Source: a virus. Taken from it: DNA of 24,916 nt. The stretch lies in IMG/VR virus record IMGVR_UViG_3300047562_001282, positions 1 through 24,916 of that record. One strand, written 5' to 3'. Of the stretch, positions 1-10,500 are shown one piece after another. The notes below the pieces were generated by a model. It was given only the letters and a program-made list of their open reading frames with translations. It made no database searches and had not been told where the DNA came from. The translations under genes and the position numbers were made by a program. Position 1 is the first letter of the stretch, and every line of letters starts with the position of its first letter.

Positions 1-2563
1 TAGAGCATGGTCTAATAGAAATTCCATGATTGGAAATCTATTGCCTGGTGATCAAATTAAAATTGATGGAGAATCTGATTATAGAACTATCACATCTATC
101 CCTAGATTTGCCTTCACCAAATCATACAATAATGGTGATTATGTTCAGAATAGCATGTATGCTAAAGCAGGAACAACCAACTACGAAGGTGGAACTGATG
201 GGGTTGGATTGAGTGTTACTGCCAATGTAAACCAGTATGGCGAGATAACCACCCTTAGTGTTTCTGATATTGAATTTAACAAGAGAGATCTTCAGTTATT
301 CTTCGATGAAGGTATTTTATTACAACCAACTGCTTATGGTTATTTTACAACACCAGTTGTTCACTTTATTCCTGTTGATGGAAATGGAGGAGGAGCGAAA
401 GCAGAGGTCATAGCATATGGTGGACAAATATTAGATGTTGTTCTAACTGATGGTGGTAGTGGATACACTCAACCACCTAAAGTTGTTGTTGCCAGAAGAT
501 ATAAGAGAATTAAGCAATCTAATCGTAAAATTGATAGTTTATCAATTCTCAATATTCAAACAGATATCGCTTCATCGTTTGAGATGGTGGCATATTCAGT
601 TGTTAGAATTGAGGGAGGTCCTTTCAGTCCTCAAGCAATTTCTTCTATTATCACATTTGGTGGATTTGATCCAGAATTAAATACAGATAGAGACATTATT
701 ACTACCGTCAATACTTTAGCGGGAGAAGAACGTCAAGTCAGAATGACTGACAGAAAATTCCCAACTGAAGCACGAGTACAATCTCCTACTGTAGAATTAC
801 AGTATGTACAACCATTCGTAGAACCTTACATTACTACTATTACTGGTGGTATTATTGGTACAGAATCTATTGTCACACTTCAAAGTGCCGCTAGAGAAAT
901 TACCAAGATTGTCCAGATTAAAGCAAATAAAGCATTCAGACAAGAGAAAGCAGATTCTATTAACGGAGTTGGAACATTCTTGGATGCTCCAATGGATCTT
1001 GATGATACTATTGCTTACGTCGGAAACGCTACTGGATTCCCAGATACTCCAAGTAGACTACGTATTGGTAGGGAAGTTGTTTACTATAAGAATAGAGAAT
1101 CGGATAGATTCCTCAACTTGACCAGAGGATATGAAGGAAGTCCTATTGAAAATCATGCTCCAGGAGAACTAGTACTACATTATCCAGAATTCCTCACTTT
1201 ACTATCTGGCGGCATTGAAACAATTCTCAGTGAAGGAAGCGTTGCCCAATCTTCTATTACTTCGATAGAGCACACTACAACATTCGAATCATTCAGTGAA
1301 GTTAAATCTAACGATACCAGAAATATTGAATTAACAAATCAAGTATCAATAGAACATATCAATACTGTTCAGGATGTAATTGAAGAAATTATTATTATTC
1401 CTAGAGATTCTTACAATATTGTTACAGAAATCCACACAACTGTATCTCAAGTAAGAAAGGCAACTGCTGGTGTTAATGATGTAGATGGTTTTGTCGTTAT
1501 TGCCGATGTACGTAATTCCGAGGTTACCGAGTTACTTCTAACCCAAGAAAATCAGATTGAAATTGATAACACCAATGTTATTACATATCTCAGTATTGCT
1601 GATGTTTCTGCTACTGCTAGTGTTTCAACACAGATAGTAACAAGTAACTATGAAAGCACTGTAATTACCGTACAAAATCAGATTCAAGAAATTACTACAT
1701 TACTCGCTTATACATCAGAAATTATTAATGATGTTCAATCGAACATTTACAGTGCTTCAAATATTACTTCTGTCAAAATCAATACTGTAGATGCTTATGT
1801 TTCATCTAAAGTTAATATTTCTTCTTCTTCAGAAGATCTATTAAAACCAATATATTTACAAACGGAGGTAACCGCTACAGTAGCAGATATCAATACTTTT
1901 GCTACTACTGTAGCGATGATAATTGGAACTTTTGGTGCTGGTAGCTCTTCTTCCACAGAAAGAGATTATAGAAGTGCTGTAGTTGACTATATCATTGAAG
2001 ATTATGTATTAGAACCTACTATTAAACAACGTGGTGGTTTTGTTGTAATATTAGATGATCCATATAATGAAGTAATTTATCGTGATGGTTCTACTTTCTT
2101 TGTAGAAAATAACAATCAAAAGAGTCCTCCTGGATTTGAAGATTATACTCTCGGCAATGTTGGATTGACTTTAGGTTCTTTCGAATCAAATGCTTTAGTG
2201 GCAACTGGTGTCAATTCTGGATTAACTATCTACGATATAGATTTTCTATACCCAACGCTGGTCATTCGTGATTTTGATACTCGATCACAATCCGCTTTTA
2301 CCTCGACAGGAGATGTCTTCAACTTAGCAATACCATCTTATCAAACACCAGTTGCTATTAGTACTTCTTCTGGCACAATAGGCGGTCCAATTACAGTTCA
2401 AACAACAGAATATTTTAATAATTCTGGATATCTGATTACATCTGGAGGAACCGTGATTAGTTATACAAGCAAAACTTCTAATACATTCGAAGGATGTACG
2501 TTGGTCAATGGACCAGATTTAATCAGTCCTAATGATGAGCTCATTCCATTTACTATTGTATAA
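1..2563 (+). CDS. Large virion/baseplate protein, 5'-truncated by the window (positional counterpart of T4 gp7)
   Basis: The frame is open from base 2 and has no ribosome binding site before the first ATG (base 26), so that ATG is internal and the gene begins upstream; at least 853 residues are present. It lies directly before gp8, where T4 has gp7, and I infer a baseplate-wedge or wedge-attached role from position only; I see no residue-level match to T4 gp7. Visible parts: a Gly-rich beta module with GGSGYTQPPKVVV (nt 386-515), a beta module with LRIGREVVYY and a Tyr-Glu-Gly turn (nt 1016-1175), a long Ser/Thr/Ile/Val-rich middle (nt 1230-1960) with almost no Cys or Trp, and a C-terminal module (nt 2396-2560) with GTVISYTSKT, which looks like a second copy of the nt 1016 type. 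The TAA stop lies inside the tandem late promoter for gp8. Coding is certain; the function is not. Confidence 0.85.
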   Translation, partial: RAWSNRNSMIGNLLPGDQIKIDGESDYRTITSIPRFAFTKSYNNGDYVQNSMYAKAGTTNYEGGTDGVGLSVTANVNQYGEITTLSVSDIEFNKRDLQLFFDEGILLQPTAYGYFTTPVVHFIPVDGNGGGAKAEVIAYGGQILDVVLTDGGSGYTQPPKVVVARRYKRIKQSNRKIDSLSILNIQTDIASSFEMVAYSVVRIEGGPFSPQAISSIITFGGFDPELNTDRDIITTVNTLAGEERQVRMTDRKFPTEARVQSPTVELQYVQPFVEPYITTITGGIIGTESIVTLQSAAREITKIVQIKANKAFRQEKADSINGVGTFLDAPMDLDDTIAYVGNATGFPDTPSRLRIGREVVYYKNRESDRFLNLTRGYEGSPIENHAPGELVLHYPEFLTLLSGGIETILSEGSVAQSSITSIEHTTTFESFSEVKSNDTRNIELTNQVSIEHINTVQDVIEEIIIIPRDSYNIVTEIHTTVSQVRKATAGVNDVDGFVVIADVRNSEVTELLLTQENQIEIDNTNVITYLSIADVSATASVSTQIVTSNYESTVITVQNQIQEITTLLAYTSEIINDVQSNIYSASNITSVKINTVDAYVSSKVNISSSSEDLLKPIYLQTEVTATVADINTFATTVAMIIGTFGAGSSSSTERDYRSAVVDYIIEDYVLEPTIKQRGGFVVILDDPYNEVIYRDGSTFFVENNNQKSPPGFEDYTLGNVGLTLGSFESNALVATGVNSGLTIYDIDFLYPTLVIRDFDTRSQSAFTSTGDVFNLAIPSYQTPVAISTSSGTIGGPITVQTTEYFNNSGYLITSGGTVISYTSKTSNTFEGCTLVNGPDLISPNDELIPFTIV

Positions 2564-2572
2564 ATATAAATA
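2559..2572 (+). promoter_or_regulatory. Tandem overlapping T4-type late promoter boxes before gp8
   Basis: Two copies of the exact T4 late box TATAAATA overlap by two bases (2559-2566 and 2565-2572), giving TATAAATATAAATA. They lie over the stop codon of the upstream gene and 37-43 bases before the gp8 start. In T4 this box is read by gp55 sigma with gp33 and the sliding clamp; use here is inferred from sequence and position. A good ribosome binding site, AAGAGAG at 2595-2601, lies seven bases before the gp8 ATG. Confidence 0.7.
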
Positions 2573-2608
2573 AGTTAGACAACAACGTTTTCACAAGAGA
2601 GATTATCA

Positions 2609-4450
2609 ATGACTGCTATTATCTCAGACAAGTTTAGGATTTTTAATGCTAAGCAGTTCCTTGAGTCGCTGTCTGAAGGTACTTCGGACACTGGCACGGA
2701 ACGTACAAGAATGTATTTCTTTGTTGGCCGCCCCCAGCGTTGGGATGCCTACATTGAAATCTATAACCAAAATGCCACATCTTTCGTAGCTGGCAATGAA
2801 GTTTATGTTGGAACCAACTATGCTTCAGCCACATTTAAAGGTGTAATTAGAGAAGTTCACGAGAATTCTTTACTCCTTTATAGCATTGGTCCTGCTACAA
2901 ATTCATCCCCCGCTATCGGTTCTCTACTGAAAGGTTGGAATGGTACTGCTGACACTGGTGCTGAAGCACTATCTGGTGTATATCGTTACGCTACTGAAGA
3001 TGTACCGCCAACTCCACTAGACAACCAAACAGAAAAGTATGATGTCTATGACGACATCATTGCTGCCAAAAGAATTACATCGGACTTTGCTCGTGCCGTA
3101 ATTCGTCGTTATAACTGGGATCCCACAAACAATGTCTATGACATGTGGAAACCAGATTACTCATCGACTCCTGGTAACGGTGGTCAAATCGGTAAAGCAG
3201 CCGCTTCTGGCGCCACTAGCATTAGTACTGCCAGATTCTATCTAATTAACTCTCAGTACGAAGTATTCAAGTGCCTTTACAATGGAAATGGTGCTGGTGC
3301 TACTAATGAACCAAAAACTACTCCATCTGCTGGACAGGGTTCATACTCTTCAGGAATTTTCACCGAAGATAATGCTGCTCCTGGTCAGTATATTTGGAAG
3401 TACATGTACACCATCCCAACCGATGACGTACTCCGTTTCCTTTCAACAGACTTCATGCCAATCGTAGCTGCTGGCGAAGCAACACGTGTTGCTACCGAAG
3501 CTGCTGCTGTTGATGGTGCTATTGATGTTCTCCTAGTAGAGAATGCTGGCGCTAACCTTCCAAATGGCACACACTATGCTCCAATTCTAGGTGATGGCAC
3601 TGGTGGTAGAGCACAAATTGTAGTCACTGGTGGTTCAATTTCTTCTGCTACCGTTTCAAACAAAGGTTCTGGTTATACTTACGCTTCTGTTGCTCTAGAA
3701 AATGGCGCTACTGTTGCTGGCGCTCCTTACGGTCTATACTCAGATGCTGGTCTAACAACTGCTGTTACTACTGTAGGACCAACTGCCGTTGGCGCCATCG
3801 AGGTAGTAATTCCTCCTCAGGGTGGTCATGGTTCAAACTTCGAAGAAGAGCTTAACGCTAAGCGTGTTATGACGAATATTCGTCTAACTTATGCTGAAGG
3901 TGCTGGCGATTTCCCTGTTGATAACGACTTCCGTAGAATCGGTATTATCAAAGATCCATATGCTTATGGAACTACTACTTTTGCCACAACTTCAACTTTA
4001 AGTGGCGTGTATGCTGCTAGAATTAGTGGTGCTACCGCTGACTATCAAGTTGATGAGACCATCTCACAAACTACTGCTAATGGCGGTACTGCTTATGGAA
4101 CAGTAGTTTCATGGCAAAGAGATGATGGAAATGCTGGTCCTGGCGGAATTGGCGTCCTTAAGTGGATCCAAACTCCATCAGCACATACAGATTCTGGCGT
4201 AGTAAGAGCTTTCGAGTCTACTGCTAACAAAATTAATGGTGCTTCTTCTGGAGCAGAAGGAGATGTAATCCTCACTGGTCCAGAGTCTACAGCTTCTCTC
4301 GGTGGTCTACAATTTGGTGCTACTGATCCTGGTCTCGCTGAACCAGAAATTGAAAACAACTCTGGTGATTTAATTTACGTCGAGAACAGAAGACTGATTA
4401 CTCGTGCTGCTGACCAGATTGAAGATATCAAACTGGTTATCGAGTTCTGA
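2609..4450 (+). CDS. 8: Baseplate wedge subunit, T4 gp8-like, enlarged
   Basis: T4 gp8 is a dimeric wedge protein that binds gp10/gp7 and gp6 in the baseplate. The match is seen block by block: an N-terminal SDKFR block followed by MYFFVGRPQRW (T4: FITFGRSEPW), AVIRRYNW (T4: AVIPRRDW), then YIWKYMYTIP (T4: YVWEYLFEIP), FRRIGIIKDP (T4: FRQISIITNP), and the C-terminal GDLIYVENR...ADQIEDIKLVIEF (T4: GEMIYMENR...MDQTEEINILFTF). T4 gp8 has 334 residues; this has 613. The extra length lies in three places: about residues 55-125, a Gly-rich GSGY module at 303-365, and about 452-580, which includes a YQVDETISQ beta segment. The start is supported by AAGAGAG seven bases upstream and by the tandem late promoter. 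Spot counts suggest a higher GC content than its neighbours. I am confident of the family. Confidence 0.93.
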   Translation: MTAIISDKFRIFNAKQFLESLSEGTSDTGTERTRMYFFVGRPQRWDAYIEIYNQNATSFVAGNEVYVGTNYASATFKGVIREVHENSLLLYSIGPATNSSPAIGSLLKGWNGTADTGAEALSGVYRYATEDVPPTPLDNQTEKYDVYDDIIAAKRITSDFARAVIRRYNWDPTNNVYDMWKPDYSSTPGNGGQIGKAAASGATSISTARFYLINSQYEVFKCLYNGNGAGATNEPKTTPSAGQGSYSSGIFTEDNAAPGQYIWKYMYTIPTDDVLRFLSTDFMPIVAAGEATRVATEAAAVDGAIDVLLVENAGANLPNGTHYAPILGDGTGGRAQIVVTGGSISSATVSNKGSGYTYASVALENGATVAGAPYGLYSDAGLTTAVTTVGPTAVGAIEVVIPPQGGHGSNFEEELNAKRVMTNIRLTYAEGAGDFPVDNDFRRIGIIKDPYAYGTTTFATTSTLSGVYAARISGATADYQVDETISQTTANGGTAYGTVVSWQRDDGNAGPGGIGVLKWIQTPSAHTDSGVVRAFESTANKINGASSGAEGDVILTGPESTASLGGLQFGATDPGLAEPEIENNSGDLIYVENRRLITRAADQIEDIKLVIEF

Positions 4451-4460
4451 TTTAGATTTT

Positions 4461-4505
4461 ACTCCGCTAAATACTTCAACGATAATGTAGAGTATTTGGC
4501 GGAGT
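4461..4505 (+). promoter_or_regulatory. Inverted repeat enclosing the ribosome binding site of the giant DUF4815 gene
   Basis: The left arm ACTCCGCTAAATACT (4461-4475) and right arm AGTATTTGGCGGAGT (4491-4505) pair over 15 positions: 14 Watson-Crick pairs and one T-G pair, which would be U-G in RNA. The loop is 15 bases. The right arm holds the Shine-Dalgarno GGAG (4501-4504) and ends three bases before the ATG, so the folded mRNA would hide the ribosome binding site. There is no U-run after it, so it does not look like a simple intrinsic terminator. The left arm also contains the late-promoter-like CTAAATA, so RNAs started at that promoter would probably lack the left arm and escape the hairpin, while read-through RNAs from gp8 would contain it. 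Confidence 0.75.
4467..4473 (+). promoter_or_regulatory. Late-promoter-like box CTAAATA before the DUF4815 gene
   Basis: CTAAATA lies in the 58-base gap after gp8, and its end is 36 bases from the ATG at 4509. The same heptamer occurs in the gap before the last fibre gene. It is one base shorter and weaker than TATAAATA, so use as a late promoter is inferred from repeated placement. Confidence 0.5.
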
Positions 4506-4508
4506 AAC

Positions 4509-7500
4509 ATGCCACAGAAGACTAATCTTAATGTAGCACCTTATTATGATGATTTCGATGCTAATAAGAACTTTTATAAGGTTCTTTTTAGACCTGGATA
4601 TTCGATTCAAACTAGAGAATTAACTTCTCTACAATCGATTCTTCAGAATCAAATTGAAAATTATGGTAGGTTTAATTTTAAACAGGGACAGCAAGTAATC
4701 CCTGGAGAAGTTGGACTAAACACCAAATTAGATTATGTCAAATTGTCTTCTGTATCCGAAGTTGCTGTTAGTGAAAACGGTCAAGTTGTCTACAAAAAGT
4801 ACGATATTAAGCAACTAGTGAACACTCAACTCCAGGGATTAAACTCTGGAGTTGTTGCACGCGTGGTAGGAGCAGAATATGGTTCCGAGATAGAAGCAGA
4901 TACTCTATTCGTAAAGTATACAACTAGCGGAGATTCTAATAACGAATCTACTTTTAGACAAGGCGAAACACTAGAAGTAATTAATGGTATTAATACTCCT
5001 CTATTAGTTGTCGGTACAGACGGTAGTGTTTTACCAACAAGCATTAATGTTACAGATCCTATTAGCGGAGAAGTAGAAACCTTCCAAAGTCCAGCAATGG
5101 GATTCTCCACAGCGGTTGATGTACAAGAAGGTGTTTATTTTGTAAATGGATACTTTGTTAGAAATAGCAAACAATTACTTATTGTAGACAAGTATTTTAA
5201 TAGAGCTTCGGCAAAAGTAGGGTTTACAATCTCCGAAAAAATTGTAACTCCAGAAGAAGATTCGTCTCTTTATGATAATGCTAGAGGATTTTCAAATTCT
5301 TCTGCTCCTGGAGCACATCGTTTACAGATTTCTTTGGATATTAAAGCATTTGACTATAATGCTAATACAGATAAGAACTTTATTCAACTTTTACAGATTA
5401 ACAAAGGTGTTGTAGAAAAGCAAGTAAAATCTGCTGACTACACTTTACTAGAGGAAACTCTTGCCAGAAGAACATATGATGAATCTGGAGACTATGTAGT
5501 TGATGATTTTACATTTGATATTCGTGAATACTATCAAAGAAATGGCAATAATGGTGTTTTTGCTTTAGATAACGCTACTGGTTTAGTTAACGAAATTTCT
5601 CCTGTTACAGCAGAAGGAAAAATGCTTCTTGGCGTAAGTCCTGGTAAAGCATATGTAAAGGGTTTTGAAATTGTTAACAAAGAAACTAAGAGTTTAGAAG
5701 TTGATAAAGGAAGAGATACATTATCACGTGACAATGTTACTATCAAATCTAGAGGACTACCAGAATTTAAAATTACTAACGTTTATGGAACTGTCCCTCT
5801 AAACACAGTTGGAGATTCTTTAACTGGATACCCCACAATTACATTTAATAGTGTTTTCAATGATGGTACGATTGGATTTTCTGGACTACAAGATTCTACT
5901 TATTTTAGAACTACAATTGATAGAAGATCTGAGGTATTCGATTTAAAAGATGGCATCAAGACTATCTACGTACAGGTTATTGGCACAATTCCAGCAGAGA
6001 CATCACAACTTCCAAATGAAGTCTGGTTTGTCAATACCAGAGGATCAGGAACAGTTTCTGGTAGAAGTGCTAGAGTTATTGGAAAGGCAATTGTAAATAG
6101 ACCAGAAGTTAACTCGGCAAATGATGCTGTATTTGCTGAACTAACATTGCTTGGAGATAAAAGAGTCTTGGATCAAAGACTCACCGAATATGATACTGGA
6201 GAAGCAGATTTTAGAAGATATGTTTACACGTCACAGTCATCGTTAGAAGCATCAACTTCACCATACGGTTTTATCGTTGACTACAACGAAACTATTTCTC
6301 CAGTTGTTGGCGTAGCAAAACCAAAGAACATTAGACTTGTTAACAGAGGTAGTGGTTTTAATCAAGATACTGATATTGTTCTTTCTAGAGGTAGAACTGG
6401 ATCTAGTGAACCATATAATGCTACATTTGGATTCACGTATTTTAATCCAGTATTTTTCACCAGACTAAAACTAGAAAGACCTTTAGAAGCTGGTAGTTTC
6501 CAAACAGGTCAGTATATTGTTGGTAAAGAAAGTAAAGCATATGGTGTTGTCGAGAATGACACTACAGAAAACTTCAGTGGCAACTCTACTTTATTTGTAA
6601 CTACTCTTTCTGGACAGTTTATCCCTGGAGAAACAATTATCGATGAATCTGATAATGCTATTAAAATTGCTAGGGAAGGAACTATTTCCCACTTTGTTGT
6701 AAATCGTCGTGGTAGTAGCTACGTCGAAGCATCAAACTTAGTAATTAATGGAACTGAGTACGATCAATCAAAGATTGGAATTACCTATTATGGAGGAGCT
6801 GTTGCTATTGTTAGAATTGAAAATAGAGCAGCACTTCAAACTGTATACGCCAAACCACCAGAAGTTACATTCTCTGTTCAACCATCTAGTCTTTCTAACT
6901 ATGCTGTAGTAACACCAGTATTGTTTAAAGATACTGTTCTTACATTTTCTCCCCAAAATGTAAAATCATTCTCTTCAACTTTCAACAATTATAATTTTAC
7001 TGCTGATGTAGACTTTAGTACAACTTCTTATGCTACTTACACTCAAGTAAGTGAATTCACTTTCTTTGGATATAACGGCAGGAAGTACGTTGAGTGTAAT
7101 GGATTTGGTGCTGATTTATCAGGAAGTCTTGTACAAGGAGATATTATTCAGTTTACTGATGAAAATAACAATGTAATTAAAAACGTTGTTCAGCAAGTTA
7201 CTTCACCTGAAGGCATTGACAAGTCACGAATTTACTTAGAATATGCTTTACCAGCAAACGTAACTAATGCCGCTGTTATTAGACTAAGACCTCGTATTGA
7301 TAACTCAACAGGAACATTAGTATTTCCAACTGGTAGCAAGCAAGTTGCTTCACTGGTTGCTGATTCTACAGATACCAAATTTAAGTATTATGCTAGAAAA
7401 GACTTTGTAACTGAACTATCTTCCAGTGGAGGTAACATTACGTTTACAGCACAGTTACCAGTTGGAACTCAAAAGTTTGTTGATTTTACAGAAGAAAATT

Positions 7501-10500
7501 TCCTTGTTACTGTTCTAAGTAAAGGATCTTCCACAGTTGTCGATGATGGTGATGTTGTTTACATCGATCCTAGATATATTGAAGTAGAAGAATCAACTGT
7601 TACTGCTGGAGAAGTTGCTTCTGGTGCTCTTAGAATTAAGAATTTACCATCAGATTATTTCGGTACTATTGTTCCTGGTGGTACATATCCAACTCTTAAG
7701 CTAACAGCAACAATTCAAATTGAAAAAGCAAGACCAAGATTAAAGACTGCTATTAAGAATAAGAGAGTCATTGTTGTCTCTAGTGGAGATCGTGTAATTC
7801 CCCTAAGAGGTCAAGATTACGATTCTGAAACTATTGAAACATTTTCATATTCTGATGTTTATAATCTCAAGTATATTTACGAGGGTACTACCACTAGTCC
7901 ACCATCAGTAGATCCAGCTGGCAATCTTGTTAGCGGTACTGATGTAACGTACAAATTTACATTTGACGATGGACAAAGAGATACACATTATGATGTTTCT
8001 AGAATTATTCTAAAACCTGGATTTGATGCTCCTACTGGTCAATTAGTAATTGCTTTTGATTATTTCGAGCATTCAGTTGGAGATTTCTGTACGGTCGATT
8101 CTTATGTACACCAGGCAGGAGTTCCAGCAGAAGAAATTCCTCTATTTAATTCCGCTACAAATGGAATTATTTCTCTTAGAGATTCTATTGACTTCAGACC
8201 AAAGGTAGATGGCGATACTACGATTACTGGATTCCAGAACAAGTCAGTTGTTTCGGAATTTGATACTAGAGATTACATTACCTTTATCGGTACTGGTGGT
8301 ATTGCTACACTAACACCAGCAGCAGATCCAAACCTTCCATATACAGCATCATTCACTGAAAAGCAATACTTAGACAGAATTGATGGTGTTTTCTTAACTA
8401 AAAAGGGTGATTTTATTATTAAGGAAGGCAATTCTTCATTAAACCCAACCAAACCAGAAGCAGTCGATGATGCCGTTGCTCTAGCATATTTACACATTCC
8501 TGCTTACACTAAGAGCAGCAAAGATGTGAGGGTTGTCCCTGTTGATAACAAGAGATATACTATGAGAGACATTGGTAAGCTGGAGAAGCGTATCGAACGT
8601 CTTGAATACTATACTACCTTAAGCATTCTTGAGCAGCAAGCATTAAACATGCAAGTTAAGGATGAAGTAGGTCTAGAAAGATTTAAGTCTGGTTTCTTCG
8701 TTGATAATTTTGAAACTCACAAAGCAGGTAATCTTAAGTCTATTGATTATCTATGTGCTATTGACACCCAGCAATCGGTTCTCCGTCCACCTTCAAAAGA
8801 AGATAGTTTTGTATTGAAGGAAATTAATACTAGAAACGATCAACGAGAAGTAGCAGGATATGTCATTAATGATGGCGTTGTCACACTTCCATTCCGTTCC
8901 GTGGAATTACTAGGAAATAGCAACGCTACCAAAACTATTAATCCAAATCCGTTTGTAGTTATTCAGTATGTTGGAGAATCGGTAATTATTCCACAGCAAG
9001 ATTCTTGGTATGATCAAAGTGTAGAACCACTAGTAGTAGATTCAAATACTAAATTAAATTCTATCTTCCTGGCAAAAGATGATGTTGCTGATGCTTACTC
9101 AAGCATTTATAACTCATTTGTTGTTAACTGGGTAGGCACAAATCAATCATTCTTACCTATCGAATCTTTTGCCAATATCAACAGCGAAGATATTGTATCA
9201 ACTATTAATACTGCTTCGGTAGCAAGTTCTTCTAATGTAAGTCCACAGAACAATGAAGTTGGTAAAGGTATTAATACAAGATCTATTAATGGAAATATTG
9301 TAGCGACCTCTCTACAATTCTTTGCCAGATCTATTCCTGTCAAATTTGTAGTTAATCGTCTAAAGCCAAACACCAGAGTATATCTCTTCATGGAAGGCAA
9401 GAATGTTAACCGCTGGGTCGTCCCTGACAGCAGATTTACTGGTGTAGCAGGCAACTCATCATCGGCGTTTGGATCGCCTCTTATAACCGATTCTAACGGC
9501 AATCTGAGTGGCATTTTACTAGTACCAGCTGGTTTACCACCAGTATCTAATACAAGATGGACAGGTAACGTAGATACAGTTCTTTATGATGAAGCTGGAG
9601 AAGAAATCAGATTAACAACTGGCATCAAAACTATTCGTTTTACTTCAAGTTCTGATAACGCTAATACAGCAGAAGTAGATTCTTATGCCGAGGTTAAGTT
9701 TTATGCTTCTGGTATTTTACCAGAAAATCCAGGATCTATTACATCAACCGCTGCTGCTTTCTTCAAAGCAAACGAAGGTGTTCAGTTAGTAGATAGCAAC
9801 ACTGATAATCCAATCAAACCAAATCCACTAGCACAATCATTCAGAATTGAAAACTTTGATGGTGGCGTAATGGTAACGGGAGTTGATTTGTTCTTTGCTT
9901 CTAAGAGCCAAAACATTCCTATTAGAGCATATTTAACGAACGTAGAAACTGGTAAGCCAGGTAAATTCATTATTCCTGGAACACAGGTTTCATTAACTCC
10001 AGAAACATATCTTAAAGTTTATGTAACTGGAGACAGTGAAACTATTACAATTTACAAAAACGAGTATGTAACTGGAAGAACATCTAACGCTAGAGGACCA
10101 ATTGCTAAAGTCTTTGATGGCAATAACATTAGAGTTGGAGATGATTCAAGTACATTCTTCGAATTAAACAAAGAGCAAGTATATACTCTCGTTCTCGGTA
10201 ATCACAACGGAACAAGTTTCCAACAAAATGAATCAATAACTATCCCTTCTATTACTAGCTACAACGCCAGAAATAACACAACTGTAGGTATGTTTATTGC
10301 CAGAGATGCTGGAAAAATTGTAGATTTAAGAGTTACCAACGTAGGCGACAATTACGAGAGTGCTTCTATTACTATCGAAAGTCCCCAACTTCCTGGTGGT
10401 TCTGCCGCTACTGGTGTTATTGGAGTTTCTGATGGAAAGATTTTTAGTGCCGAAGTTGCTCTAAGTGGTCGTGGATATACCGAAGCGCCTTCTGTTGTAA

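Noticed and set aside
26-28. ATG at base 26 as the true start of the first gene
   Set aside because: The frame is open upstream to base 2, and the bases before the ATG hold no Shine-Dalgarno sequence or promoter box; the gene is cut by the window edge.
4461-4505. Reading the inverted repeat after gp8 as an intrinsic terminator
   Set aside because: The stem is not followed by a U-run but by AAC and the next ATG, and it covers the ribosome binding site, which fits a regulatory leader better. Partial termination cannot be excluded.
9143-9514. 123-codon open frame on the minus strand inside the DUF4815 gene
   Set aside because: It is antisense to a clearly coding frame, has no recognisable motif or ribosome binding site, and is one of many similar shadow frames on that strand.
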